From positions 62,001 to 126,000 of the forward strand of contig JAODUO010000624.1 in NCBI GenBank assembly GCA_025642075.2: a stretch of 64,000 bases of DNA. Reading direction: 5' to 3'. The stretch's first letter is position 1; every line of letters starts with the position of its first letter. Shown here one piece after another: positions 38,801-41,597 of the stretch. Source of the stretch: Ridgeia piscesae. Taxonomy: Eukaryota; Annelida; Polychaeta; Sabellida; Siboglinidae. The notes under the pieces were generated by a model. That model saw only the letters and a program-made list of their open reading frames with translations. It did no database searches and was not told the origin of the DNA. A program made the position numbers and the translations under genes.

Positions 38801-39199
38801 GGCACACTATGACCATGGGACACATGGTGTTCATGGGGCACTATGACCATGCGACACATGGTGTTCATGGGGCACTACGACCATGGGACACATGGTGTTC
38901 ATGGGGCACTACGAGCATGGGACACATGGTGTTCATGGTACAGTGTGACCATGGGACATTTGATGGTCATGTGACAGTGACCACATGACATGTGACATCA
39001 GACACACATCACATGGCCCGTGCTGTTACAGGACACACTGGACGAGGCGAACGCTCTACTCAAGGAACTGGAGACGCACAGTGACGCAGAGGCAATGGAC
39101 ACATTGAGTGGTGGTGACACGGACCACAATGATGACATGTGGACCGACAGTCCCAAGGTAGAGCCGTCAAAAGACGCGCTGGATGAGGTCGACAAATAG
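178..39199 (+). CDS. USP24: USP24-like ubiquitin carboxyl-terminal hydrolase, 3' 44 exons (5' end outside window)
   Basis: This is a large cysteine deubiquitinase of the USP/UCH family (peptidase C19), which removes ubiquitin from substrates in cytosol and nucleus. The 44 exons join in phase to 5832 nt: 1943 residues and a TAG stop. Vertebrate USP24 is about 2600 residues, so roughly the N-terminal quarter is missing to the left. Domain order in the visible product: helical-repeat region (1-260), ubiquitin-like fold (about 310-385), helical region, catalytic domain (about 1010-1385) and C-terminal helical region. The Cys box reads [10 protein letters not shown] (residue 1023); the zinc pairs are CKDC and CEKC; the His box is [13 protein letters not shown] (His 1293), followed by WYKFND. 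The paralogues USP9X and USP34 fit less well: the C-terminal block with RFMKNRDVY and [11 protein letters not shown] is USP24-like. Identity rests on remembered family sequence. Confidence 0.93.
945..1076 (+). CDS. USP24: USP24 exon 2 (residues 51-94)
   Basis: The acceptor is tgctgtttcag and the donor CAG|gtgggt, phase 0 to 0, 44 codons. It reads [20 protein letters not shown] and continues SWHRARDIW, the conserved USP24 FLLQEGELYLGW-type block. Confidence 0.9.
1655..3400 (+). repeat. 31-bp minisatellite ending at the exon 3 acceptor
   Basis: About 56 copies of a 31-bp unit built on gatggtgttacactgatggt and gctgtagacat. Each carries gctgtag|ACATG, which resembles the true exon 3 junction gttacag|ACATG 19 bases beyond the array. 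Confidence 0.95.
3419..3530 (+). CDS. USP24: USP24 exon 3 (residues 95-132)
   Basis: The acceptor is gtgttacag and the donor GAAG|gtgaga; phase 0 in, phase 1 out. It reads [20 protein letters not shown]. The preceding 1.7 kb 31-bp array carries the same tag|ACATG junction as the exon start. Confidence 0.9.
4227..4303 (+). CDS. USP24: USP24 exon 4 (residues 132-157)
   Basis: The acceptor is ttgctttcag and the donor TAC|gtaaag; phase 1 in, 0 out. It reads [20 protein letters not shown], matching the USP24 FFENVNLCDHRLK block. Confidence 0.9.
4806..9152 (+). repeat. 53-bp minisatellite of the exon 5 acceptor and first 12 coding bases
   Basis: About 82 copies. Each contains acttgtgtgacag followed by ACTGTGGAGAAG, the acceptor and the first 12 bases of exon 5. 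Variants: aagttaaaatg type at the 5' end, aagtgtgaatg in the middle, aagttagaatg at the 3' end. The last copy is the real exon start at 9141. Confidence 0.97.
9141..9281 (+). CDS. USP24: USP24 exon 5 (residues 158-204)
   Basis: The acceptor is acttgtgtgacag and the donor AAG|gtgggt, phase 0, 47 codons. It reads [15 protein letters not shown] then [11 protein letters not shown]. The first 12 bases and the acceptor are repeated about 80 times in the array just upstream. Only the last copy runs on into this conserved sequence, so the start is secure. Confidence 0.92.
9754..9920 (+). CDS. USP24: USP24 exon 6 (residues 205-260)
   Basis: The acceptor is gtgttcacag and the donor TCCAG|gtacag; phase 0 in, 2 out. 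It reads [20 protein letters not shown], matching the USP24 LHKKFIADCYTRLEAA block, then a variable alanine-rich stretch. Confidence 0.9.
10384..10473 (+). repeat. 19-bp repeat ending on the exon 7 acceptor
   Basis: About 4.5 copies built on tgtcaatgtatgtcaactg; the last becomes caactgtgtcag, the exon 7 acceptor. Confidence 0.88.
10474..10651 (+). CDS. USP24: USP24 exon 7 (residues 260-319), GC donor
   Basis: The acceptor is caactgtgtcag. The donor is CAG|gcaagt, a GC-AG intron, fixed by the phase 0 join to the next exon. It reads [20 protein letters not shown] and HGASFQG and starts the ubiquitin-like domain (MEFEIQ). Reading on through the intron stays open for 80 more codons, to a stop ending at 10894. 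Confidence 0.9.
11199..11297 (+). CDS. USP24: USP24 exon 8, ubiquitin-like domain (residues 320-352)
   Basis: The acceptor is ttcctccag and the donor CTG|gtgaga, phase 0, 33 codons. It reads [20 protein letters not shown] then [11 protein letters not shown], the helix and strand pattern of the ubiquitin-like fold in USP24. Confidence 0.92.
11889..11999 (+). CDS. USP24: USP24 exon 9, end of ubiquitin-like domain and start of linker (residues 353-389)
   Basis: The acceptor is ctttgtcacag and the first donor CAG|gtatat, phase 0. It reads [20 protein letters not shown]. Four further GT donors follow at 51-nt steps (12051, 12102, 12153, 12204), all in frame with no stop, so the 3' end of this exon may be variable. 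The first donor is chosen as the shortest form. Confidence 0.85.
11949..12235 (+). repeat. 51-bp repeat of the exon 9 end and donor
   Basis: About five copies. Each contains cacatctgt, ttccctggccag and gtatgtgtcac, so it repeats the 3' end of exon 9 with a donor. The length is a multiple of three and the frame is open through all copies. Confidence 0.93.
12240..12360 (+). repeat. Degraded tail of the 51-bp repeat
   Basis: Irregular copies of the 51-bp unit: the ccagccaggtatgtgtcact motif recurs near 12245, and gtgtgtcactaacagcgtca at about 12308. Frame and donors are lost here. Confidence 0.65.
12395..12443. repeat. (TA)n microsatellite
   Basis: About 20 TA dinucleotides in intron 9, upstream of exon 10. 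Confidence 0.95.
12506..12550 (+). CDS. USP24: USP24 exon 10, linker (residues 390-404)
   Basis: The acceptor is caactttcag and the donor CAG|gtgaga, phase 0, 15 codons. It reads [15 protein letters not shown]. It is short and poorly conserved but joins in phase to the EKTLPGVVM exon, matching the serine-rich linker and AMEQEKSLPGVVM of USP24. Confidence 0.82.
12769..12854 (+). CDS. USP24: USP24 exon 11 (residues 405-433)
   Basis: The acceptor is gtgtcgacag and the donor CCAAG|gtcagt; phase 0 in, 2 out. It reads EKTLPGVVM then [12 protein letters not shown], a strongly conserved USP24 block. Confidence 0.92.
13278..13362 (+). CDS. USP24: USP24 exon 12 (residues 433-461)
   Basis: The acceptor is gtgttgacag and the donor AAG|gtaggt; phase 2 in, 0 out. 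It reads [18 protein letters not shown], matching the USP24 LLLLIPTDP block. Confidence 0.9.
13631..13756. repeat. (GTCC)n tetranucleotide microsatellite
   Basis: About 30 GTCC units with two interruptions (near 13646 and 13728). It leads directly into the 35-bp array in intron 12. Confidence 0.96.
13757..14789 (+). repeat. 35-bp pyrimidine-rich minisatellite ending on the exon 13 acceptor
   Basis: About 29 copies containing cgttcactgtcacccctctg and tctgtttccatc. The last copy is cut short as cacccctctgtttcag, the exon 13 acceptor, so the array supplies the polypyrimidine tract. Confidence 0.95.
14790..14987 (+). CDS. USP24: USP24 exon 13 (residues 462-527)
   Basis: The acceptor is cctctgtttcag, in the last partial unit of a 35-bp array. 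The donor is GAG|gtgagt, phase 0, 66 codons. A low-complexity proline-rich start is followed by [20 protein letters not shown] and NLE, a conserved USP24 block. The upstream open frame across the array is not coding. Confidence 0.9.
15607..15800 (+). CDS. USP24: USP24 exon 14 (residues 528-592)
   Basis: The acceptor is gacttgtag and the donor CTCAG|gtaagc; phase 0 in, 2 out. It reads [15 protein letters not shown] then [19 protein letters not shown]. Its last 8 bases and the donor are repeated in a 41-bp array downstream. Use of a later donor would meet an immediate TAA, so the first donor is chosen. Confidence 0.92.
15787..16290 (+). repeat. 41-bp repeat of the exon 14 end and donor
   Basis: About 12 copies. 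Each holds ttgccttacag, CTGCTCAG and gtaagcc: an acceptor-like site, the last 8 bases of exon 14, and its donor. Confidence 0.95.
16545..17148. repeat. 35-bp minisatellite in intron 14
   Basis: About 17 copies built on gtgagatgtttaaatgtgtt and gtattaagttacact. Unlike its neighbours it does not touch a splice site; the exon 15 acceptor is 70 bases on. Confidence 0.94.
17220..17373 (+). CDS. USP24: USP24 exon 15 (residues 592-643)
   Basis: The acceptor is ttgtttctcag and the donor CAG|gtgggt; phase 2 in, 0 out. It reads [14 protein letters not shown], then a variable serine, glycine and proline-rich stretch, then AGRAIQ. Confidence 0.88.
17750..18930. repeat. 21-bp minisatellite before exon 16
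   Basis: About 56 copies of gaactgaatctgttgtgcag plus one base (t, c or ct). Because 21 is a multiple of three, both strands carry long open frames (532 residues on the - strand) that are not coding. The last copy lies about 15-20 bases before the exon 16 acceptor. Confidence 0.96.
18944..19118 (+). CDS. USP24: USP24 exon 16 (residues 644-702)
   Basis: The acceptor is gtgtactcag and the donor ACAG|gtgagt; phase 0 in, 1 out. It reads [20 protein letters not shown] then AAAGKLNLA, matching USP24 VACFMRLSWAAAAGRLDL. A 21-bp array runs to within about 20 bases of the acceptor. Confidence 0.93.
19752..19907 (+). CDS. USP24: USP24 exon 17 (residues 702-754)
   Basis: The acceptor is gggattgcag and the donor CTCA|gtgagt; phase 1 in, 1 out. 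It reads [20 protein letters not shown] then [15 protein letters not shown], strongly conserved in USP24. Confidence 0.93.
20274..20586. repeat. Cluster of (TA)n and (TG)n microsatellites in intron 17
   Basis: (TA)n at 20274-20302, 20521-20542 and 20554-20585, and (TG)n at 20456-20480, with AT-rich sequence between. No gene is seen in this stretch. Confidence 0.9.
20704..20944 (+). CDS. USP24: USP24 exon 18 (residues 754-834)
   Basis: The acceptor is attactccag and the donor TACAG|gtctct; phase 1 in, 2 out. It reads [20 protein letters not shown], matching the USP24 FYNLPCVADFIIDILLGSP block. It is the longest exon in the window (241 nt). Confidence 0.92.
21566..21627 (+). CDS. USP24: USP24 exon 19 (residues 834-855)
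   Basis: The acceptor is tttgtttcag and the donor ACAG|gtgagc; phase 2 in, 1 out. It reads [20 protein letters not shown], matching USP24 RLLSQCMEYFDLRCQLL. Confidence 0.9.
21860..22045 (+). CDS. USP24: USP24 exon 20 (residues 855-917)
   Basis: The acceptor is gtttcgcag and the donor AGTG|gtgggt; phase 1 in, 1 out. It reads [12 protein letters not shown] then [16 protein letters not shown], matching USP24 MLEDEITWLDNF and DNILLAGHLRLIKTLL. Confidence 0.92.
22086..22385 (+). mobile_element. tRNA-derived SINE, copy 1, with target-site duplication
   Basis: A pol III A box (tggcacagtgg, near 22104) and B box (ggttcaaatcc, 22148-22158) lie at tRNA-like spacing. A body with cactcagctgtataaatgag follows, then a 3' end agtgtaaaatgctttgaacc. 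The element (22095-22376) is flanked by a perfect 9-bp repeat, aacacagta, at 22086-22094 and 22377-22385. It sits in intron 20. Confidence 0.87.
22410..22468 (+). repeat. Degraded partial duplicate of the exon 21 acceptor and start
   Basis: The segment repeats tttctgtga, caactggtccatgacttgtt and catgacttcatctt of the true junction at 22470-22516, but the acceptor reads gatag and the next bases differ. It is a two-copy version of the arrays seen at other exons. Confidence 0.85.
22480..22585 (+). CDS. USP24: USP24 exon 21 (residues 917-952)
   Basis: The acceptor is tctgtgacag and the donor CCAAA|gtgagt; phase 1 in, 2 out. It reads [20 protein letters not shown]. About 50 bases spanning the acceptor and exon start are duplicated once just upstream (22410-22465) in degraded form. 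Confidence 0.88.
23221..23365 (+). CDS. USP24: USP24 exon 22 (residues 952-1000)
   Basis: The acceptor is accttgtag and the donor GAG|gtgagt; phase 2 in, 0 out. It reads [20 protein letters not shown] then [11 protein letters not shown], just before the catalytic domain, as in USP24. Confidence 0.92.
23755..23880. repeat. Possible remnant of a dispersed repeat (intron 22)
   Basis: The text gagttttaaggacggtcttg, with gtgtctgattgacgaatg, resembles a repeat family I have seen in many animal genomes, also hinted at in intron 41. The family is not named; confidence is low. Confidence 0.35.
23914..24074 (+). CDS. USP24: USP24 exon 23, catalytic Cys box (residues 1001-1054)
   Basis: The acceptor is cttcttacag and the donor ACAG|gtgagt; phase 0 in, 2 out. 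It reads [20 protein letters not shown] then YMTPGV. The nucleophile Cys codon is at 23980-23982 (TGC). This is the peptidase C19 Cys box and is intact, so the product should be an active deubiquitinase. Confidence 0.96.
24230..24498 (+). repeat. Degraded long-period repeat of the exon 24 acceptor
   Basis: Junction-like copies occur near 24250 (gttgttgcagtgtattctgc), 24370 (gctgttgcagtgtgttcagc) and 24452 (gctgttgcagcatgttcaac). The true exon 24 start is gttgttccag|TGTGTTCTGC at 24499. Confidence 0.7.
24499..24679 (+). CDS. USP24: USP24 exon 24, catalytic domain (residues 1054-1114)
   Basis: The acceptor is ttgttgttccag and the donor AAG|gtcagt; phase 2 in, 0 out. It reads [20 protein letters not shown] then [20 protein letters not shown], matching the USP24 QDAYEFFTSLIDQMDEYL block. 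Degraded copies of the junction lie upstream. Confidence 0.94.
24728..25012 (+). mobile_element. tRNA-derived SINE, copy 2 (same family), diverged
   Basis: The A-box-like tggcaaagtgggtagcgct and B-box-like gagttctaaccc are followed by the same body and tail as copy 1: atagtcttc, gcattaattgca, and gtgtaaagcacactgaac. No clean target duplication is seen; ends are approximate. It sits in intron 24. Confidence 0.8.
25138..25220 (+). CDS. USP24: USP24 exon 25, first zinc Cys pair (residues 1115-1142)
   Basis: The acceptor is gttttacag and the donor CACAG|gttggt; phase 0 in, 2 out. It reads [24 protein letters not shown] is the first half of the USP Cys4 zinc-finger motif. Confidence 0.93.
25590..25656. 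repeat. 33-bp duplication in intron 25
   Basis: The segment gtacagagagcagtgtgtga occurs twice 33 bases apart, with matching flanks gatgtgtccttgt and gacgtgtccgtgt. It does not touch a splice site. Confidence 0.8.
25783..25921 (+). CDS. USP24: USP24 exon 26, second zinc Cys pair (residues 1142-1188)
   Basis: The acceptor is gttctgacccag and the donor AAG|gtcagt; phase 2 in, 0 out. It reads [20 protein letters not shown] then KCGQK. CEKC completes the zinc site. Confidence 0.94.
26050..26196 (+). repeat. Short tandem repeats before the exon 27 acceptor
   Basis: Two units of about 31 bp (actcacattgacctgtgttg) are followed by about three 21-bp units (ttgacctcgctgtgacccgtg). The last becomes ttgacctgtgctccag, the exon 27 acceptor. 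Confidence 0.88.
26197..26316 (+). CDS. USP24: USP24 exon 27 (residues 1189-1228)
   Basis: The acceptor is ctgtgctccag and the donor AAG|gtgaac, phase 0, 40 codons. It reads [20 protein letters not shown], the conserved USP LxxQLKRFxxD strand of the catalytic core. Confidence 0.94.
26651..26871 (+). CDS. USP24: USP24 exon 28, catalytic His box (residues 1229-1302)
   Basis: The acceptor is catggtcag and the donor CGCAG|gtagac; phase 0 in, 2 out. It reads [20 protein letters not shown], then an acidic insert, then [20 protein letters not shown]. The catalytic His codon is at 26843-26845. Confidence 0.96.
27052..27191 (+). CDS. USP24: USP24 exon 29, third catalytic residue (residues 1302-1349)
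   Basis: The acceptor is tgaatccag and the donor CAGT|gtaagt; phase 2 in, 1 out. It reads [20 protein letters not shown] then [14 protein letters not shown]. The FND motif supplies the acidic residue of the USP triad. Confidence 0.94.
27949..28087 (+). CDS. USP24: USP24 exon 30, end of catalytic domain (residues 1349-1395)
   Basis: The acceptor is tactttcag and the donor CCCAG|gtgaga; phase 1 in, 2 out. It reads [20 protein letters not shown]. The NAYLLFY strand closes the USP fold. Confidence 0.93.
28305..28490. repeat. 22-bp repeat in intron 30
   Basis: About eight copies of atgatatctcaaatgtacta plus two bases, not touching a splice site. Confidence 0.92.
28522..28880 (+). repeat. 26-bp repeat before the exon 31 acceptor
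   Basis: About 13 copies of ccctcactgagtgccctcac plus six bases. The last runs to about 18 bases before the exon 31 start (ctctgtgtgttgcag), giving a C-rich tract. Confidence 0.94.
28898..29096 (+). CDS. USP24: USP24 exon 31 (residues 1395-1461)
   Basis: The acceptor is gtgttgcag and the donor ATG|gtaggg; phase 2 in, 0 out. It reads [20 protein letters not shown] then [18 protein letters not shown], the post-catalytic signature specific to USP24. Confidence 0.95.
29467..30666 (+). repeat. 70-bp repeat of the exon 32 acceptor plus 43 coding bases
   Basis: About 17 copies. Each has ctgtgtgttgtag, then the first 37 bases of exon 32 (GCGTGTGCGACAGAGCCGGC and on to ATGTGTT), then gtgagt as a possible donor. 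The last copy runs into exon 32 itself. Confidence 0.97.
30624..30727 (+). CDS. USP24: USP24 exon 32 (residues 1462-1496)
   Basis: The acceptor is gtgttgtag and the donor CTCCG|gtgagt; phase 0 in, 2 out. It reads [20 protein letters not shown] then KFLLNTYF. The first 43 bases and the acceptor are repeated about 17 times upstream. Only this last copy continues into [13 protein letters not shown], which matches USP24 SLQLAIQFLFQTY. Confidence 0.9.
30980..31362 (+). repeat. Irregular repeat of cagtgtgtagtgg before exon 33
   Basis: About 20 loose copies of gtcagtgtgtagtggacagt, with unit length varying around 15-20 bases, reach the exon 33 acceptor gtggtgtgttgcag. Confidence 0.82.
31363..31476 (+). 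CDS. USP24: USP24 exon 33 (residues 1497-1534)
   Basis: The acceptor is gtgtgttgcag and the donor TTCAA|gtgagt; phase 2 in, 2 out. It reads [20 protein letters not shown] then [13 protein letters not shown], matching USP24 CQWLVEYFISSEG. Confidence 0.92.
32070..32169 (+). CDS. USP24: USP24 exon 34 (residues 1534-1567)
   Basis: The acceptor is gtgtctttcag and the donor GCA|gtgagt; phase 2 in, 0 out. It reads [20 protein letters not shown] then KTIS, matching USP24 FLLECNVREVRVAVATILEKT. Confidence 0.92.
32328..32453. repeat. (CA)n microsatellite
   Basis: About 55 CA dinucleotides with two interruptions, in intron 34, 120 bases before exon 35. Confidence 0.97.
32576..32695 (+). CDS. USP24: USP24 exon 35 (residues 1568-1607)
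   Basis: The acceptor is tctgtcctcag and the donor CTT|gtgagt, phase 0, 40 codons. It reads [20 protein letters not shown] then HVLNSYVQ. The first intron bases are duplicated once (32696-32760). Confidence 0.92.
32696..32760 (+). repeat. Duplication of the exon 35 donor side
   Basis: The text gagtgacacctggtggcaga occurs at 32698 and 32734. The second copy has catgagt where the first has cttgtgagt, so its donor is lost. Confidence 0.88.
33415..33513 (+). CDS. USP24: USP24 exon 36 (residues 1608-1640)
   Basis: The acceptor is tgtgttgacag and the donor CAG|gtgaga, phase 0, 33 codons. It reads [20 protein letters not shown], aligned with USP24 SALRHMISFLLGASR. Confidence 0.88.
33838..33993 (+). 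repeat. 37-bp repeat of the exon 37 acceptor
   Basis: About four copies, each with gtgttgtgtttgtag|AGTtGTG. The last is the true acceptor gtgttgtgtttacag|AGTGTC. Confidence 0.92.
33994..34102 (+). CDS. USP24: USP24 exon 37 (residues 1641-1677)
   Basis: The acceptor is tgtgtttacag and the donor GACA|gtcagt; phase 0 in, 1 out. It reads [20 protein letters not shown] then LILNCDVSP, matching USP24 RRWSSAQAREFGNLHNTVALLVL. A second GT lies 4 bases after the donor; the first keeps the frame. Confidence 0.93.
34550..34668 (+). CDS. USP24: USP24 exon 38 (residues 1677-1716)
   Basis: The acceptor is tctgtttag and the donor GAG|gtaagc; phase 1 in, 0 out. It reads [20 protein letters not shown] then ESKRYIRE, aligned to the variable region before USP24 LEVMFALRELTG. 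Confidence 0.85.
35154..35267 (+). CDS. USP24: USP24 exon 39 (residues 1717-1754)
   Basis: The acceptor is cacttgcag and the donor ATG|gtgagg, phase 0, 38 codons. It reads [20 protein letters not shown] then [10 protein letters not shown], matching USP24 ALRELTG and YCCFCNEHFS. Confidence 0.9.
35764..35848. repeat. (TA)n microsatellite
   Basis: About 35 TA units. On the - strand it forms the 3' tail of the SINE at 35849-36085. Confidence 0.95.
35849..36085 (-). mobile_element. tRNA-derived SINE on the - strand with (TA)n tail
   Basis: The - strand reads tagtgtagtggttagcac (A box, + 36056-36073) and gagttcaataccc (B box, + 36019-36031), at tRNA-like spacing. An unrelated body and a TA-rich tail follow. 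It does not share the tail of the other two SINEs, so it is a different family. Ends are approximate. Confidence 0.68.
36275..36340 (+). CDS. USP24: USP24 exon 40 (residues 1755-1776)
   Basis: The acceptor is ctgtgtttcag and the donor CTT|gtgagt, phase 0, 22 codons. It reads [17 protein letters not shown], matching USP24 APPHELKNTFQLLHEIL. Confidence 0.9.
36455..36870 (+). repeat. 36-bp repeat of the exon 41 acceptor
   Basis: About 11 copies, each ending acatgtcatgtttcag or catattcag-like and continuing CTGA; the last is the true acceptor, followed by CTGCTTG. Confidence 0.95.
36871..36961 (+). CDS. USP24: USP24 exon 41 (residues 1777-1807)
   Basis: The acceptor is tcatgtttcag and the donor CTAG|gtgggt; phase 0 in, 1 out. 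It reads [20 protein letters not shown]. About 11 copies of the acceptor, each with the bases CTG, lie upstream in a 36-bp array. Earlier acceptors would bring TGA stops in frame. Confidence 0.88.
37330..37610. repeat. Possible remnant of a dispersed repeat (intron 41)
   Basis: The text ggttccagattggtggcgca, gagaaagcacg and gatctaagggtcctag resembles the middle of the same widespread animal repeat suspected in intron 22. The match is from memory and weak. Confidence 0.35.
37812..37966 (+). CDS. USP24: USP24 exon 42 (residues 1807-1858)
   Basis: The acceptor is tgtcattcag and the donor AAG|gtatcg; phase 1 in, 0 out. It reads [20 protein letters not shown] then [11 protein letters not shown], matching USP24 [21 protein letters not shown] and WAVQWLQKK. 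Confidence 0.94.
38432..38521 (+). CDS. USP24: USP24 exon 43 (residues 1859-1888)
   Basis: The acceptor is tttgtgtag and the donor CAG|gtaaga, phase 0, 30 codons. It reads [20 protein letters not shown] then [10 protein letters not shown], matching USP24 KTFQRTISAQDTL. Confidence 0.92.
38765..38975 (+). repeat. 34-bp repeat before exon 44
   Basis: About six copies of catggtgttcatggggcact with gaccatgggaca. It ends about 55 bases before the exon 44 acceptor. Confidence 0.9.
39032..39199 (+). CDS. USP24: USP24 last coding exon 44 with TAG stop (residues 1889-1943)
   Basis: The acceptor is gctgttacag. It reads [20 protein letters not shown], then an acidic tail, ending DEVDK and TAG at 39197-39199. 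USP24 likewise ends in an acidic tail after DTLAYATALLNEKE. Confidence 0.93.
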   Translation, partial: DTLDEANALLKELETHSDAEAMDTLSGGDTDHNDDMWTDSPKVEPSKDALDEVDK

Positions 39200-41550
39200 C
39201 TGCACACACCGGTCAAGTCTGGCTGGACAGTGGTCAACACCGGGTCAGGATGTCAACGTGATGATGCAACTGGCAATGTTTATTCTGAGTTGGCTCAACA
39301 CTTGCAAGTGTTCACAATTTCGGATGGCCAAATATTCCGATAGGGACACAGATATACTGTTTACAGCGACGCTGTCTTGCTGCACATATTGTGTACTTGT
39401 GGACCACAGTTGGTTTTTCTGCCTTTTTGCTGCCAATTTTGGCTTACACAAACATGTTGATGTCCAGTTGCAACAATGTTTATTTGTTTCTGTTGACCTT
39501 GCACTTGCCGACTTCTTCTCGTTGTGGGCAGAAACTCGATACTTTCCTGTTCAACTTGTGCATTTGTGGCCTAATTTACGCATTCACTGTGGCATTTCAC
39601 ACACTGCGAGTGAAGCCGTTTGTCATGTTATGTTGTATACTTTATAACTATGTGCTGTTACGTTCATCTGGATTGAATCTTCGTTCTTGCGTGCAAGATC
39701 TGTGATAATTCATCTGAGGCGACTGGATTCTGAACCTTCTACTACGGACCATGCTGTCTACATGTTTCCCCAGTGTCTTGGTGAAGTTTGTGTTGTCTGA
39801 GTGAGTTACATGTCAGCTTAGGCTACAGGTTCTGTCTAATGTAATTATCAGATTATCACATCAGCTTCTCATTTCAATACCTGTGATGCTGCAAGTACGG
39901 GAATGTATGTTGTCGTGTCATTTGTACTTAAATGTTAACAGTGTCATGATATTTTGCAATTGAATGGTGTCACATAAACATTATTTCATGCTGTTTTCAT
40001 CATTGCGTGTCTTCTGCATTGTTATCTGGACAACCCGGGTAATCTGTTTTCAGCAGTGTGAAACTTTCACCTTATAAGCTGGAGACGTGATTATACAGGG
40101 TTGTACTGTTCTCTTTACTGTGCCTTCTACTTTTGATTTTACTATCACTTGGCCAAGAGCTGCCATATTAACAAGACCAGGATCTATTTGTACTTGGTGG
40201 TTATATAATTATTCAAGTCTATTTTCGATAGGTTTAAATTCCATTATATGTCTTATATCACCAGTTATATTTCAAGATTATTGCTTGTTTGCAAGTTGTG
40301 TGGTCACTTGGCGTGGTTTAATCTGCTTTTGTTTATAGGAACCAGATAATGCGACCAAACAATGGCAGCCGATGTACATAATTTGTATCAGTATTGTCAT
40401 CAGAACAATGTCTTGCCACTGTCTGGAACACAAGGGCTTTGAGCCACTCTCAACAACCGAAACTTCTAGGAAGTCTGTCTCGTGACAAAACCAGTTAACA
40501 TGTATATAATCATGCTTATGCAATTTCTGGTCCTTCATCCGCAAATGACCGTTTGAACTGGTTGATGCGTGTGAAAAGGCATGTGGGTTTTTGTATACAA
40601 ATGGTGTTATGAAGTGATTAATTTATCAATTTGCGACTGCGGATCATTATGCGACTTGATTATCTGTATTTTCTACTTTACTTGGTTGACGTGAAAGTAC
40701 GTTAATTTTAAGTGATGTAAATATCTCATGGTTTGTGTAGTATGTTAATGGACACACCTTTGATTTTGTGTTAGGTCCTTCTTGGTTGTACATACACCTA
40801 TCGTAAACCTATTCTGGCAGTAGAGTGGGACAAAGTCTGAAACCTGTAGTTATCCAGCATTTTTCAAACTTTGCAGGTTGCCTGTTTTGATTGCTATTAC
40901 ATCAATGTTTTCTTGGCATTACTTAAAAACAATATTGTTCATGGCTCCAAGATTTCACAAATTATGCCCCCTGAGTAGATGAACATTTTAGATTTTTTTT
41001 TTTTTTACAGCTCCACACAGCTCCTCACATCTTAATGCTTCACCTTTTTTGAATGTGTAGATTGGAATTCCTTTTCTTAACGTCATTATTTTAGTCGGTA
41101 ATATTTCGGTCATCACTTCTCTGCTCGCCTGCCAGTATAGCTTATACTGTATAGTTGTTTTAACCAGATTTTACTTGAATGTTTCGATCACAGCATACAT
41201 CTGGTGTAGTTAATGGTGAACTGGCATCATCGACATCCTGCTGATGGGATTGTGGTAATCCTTGGTGCGTTATTACTGCGCTGGTTTTTGGGCCCAAAAC
41301 TACTGATACAATTGAACCAAGTTATTAATTTACTACACTACACTTACACTGTCATCAAGTTTCTACCAACTGTAATACAGCAGTTGGTCAATATTGTAAT
41401 GAGAACTGTTTGGATTGAAATGTTACAAATGCATTCACCATGTGTGTATTTGATGCGACACTTACACTTGGAGGTGATCTTTTGTTTGAGCCACGTGCTA
41501 CTTGGTGCAGCAATAATATATATTTGTAATAAAATTTGACGTATTGAAAA
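39200..41550 (+). other. USP24: USP24 3' UTR
   Basis: This 2.3 kb is AT-rich with no further splice-joined conserved coding sequence. It extends from the TAG stop to about 20 bases past the AATAAA at 41528-41533. Short open frames here show no recognisable domain. The extent is inferred from that signal; an earlier poly(A) site cannot be excluded. Confidence 0.6.
41528..41533 (+). terminator. USP24 poly(A) signal AATAAA (candidate)
   Basis: A canonical AATAAA hexamer lies 2.3 kb after the USP24 stop. A T- and G-containing stretch follows, and the opposing gene's own signal is 60 bases beyond. It is the last such hexamer before the convergent gene. Confidence 0.55.
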
Positions 41551-41591
41551 GAACACAACACAACGATGTCTTCCATTCAAAGAACCATTTC

Positions 41592-41597
41592 TTTATT
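41592..41597 (-). terminator. PKA-C poly(A) signal AATAAA (candidate)
   Basis: The + strand reads tttatt, so the - strand reads AATAAA, 3.3 kb after the PKA-C stop. Expected cleavage 15-25 bases on (about 41570-41580) is almost against the expected USP24 cleavage at about 41550. Confidence 0.5.

Larger units (their letters stand above)
328..39031 (+). other. USP24 intron stretches with nothing recognised
   Basis: These intron stretches over 300 bases show no coding sequence, RNA gene or clear repeat: 328-944, 1077-1654, 3531-4226, 4304-4805, 9282-9753, 9921-10383, 11298-11888, 12855-13277, 14988-15606, 17374-17749, 19119-19751, 19908-20273, 20945-21565, 22586-23220, 25221-25589, 26317-26650, 27192-27948, 31477-32069, 32761-33414, 34103-34549, 34669-35153, 35268-35763, 37967-38431. 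They are AT-rich unique sequence with poly-T runs. Intron 7 (10652-11198) is noted separately for its open frame. Confidence 0.7.

Noticed and set aside
178..39199. Assignment of the + strand gene to USP9X or USP34
   Set aside because: The Cys box region, the RFMKNRDVY block, [11 protein letters not shown] and the short acidic C-terminus follow USP24; USP9X and USP34 differ at these sites as I remember them.
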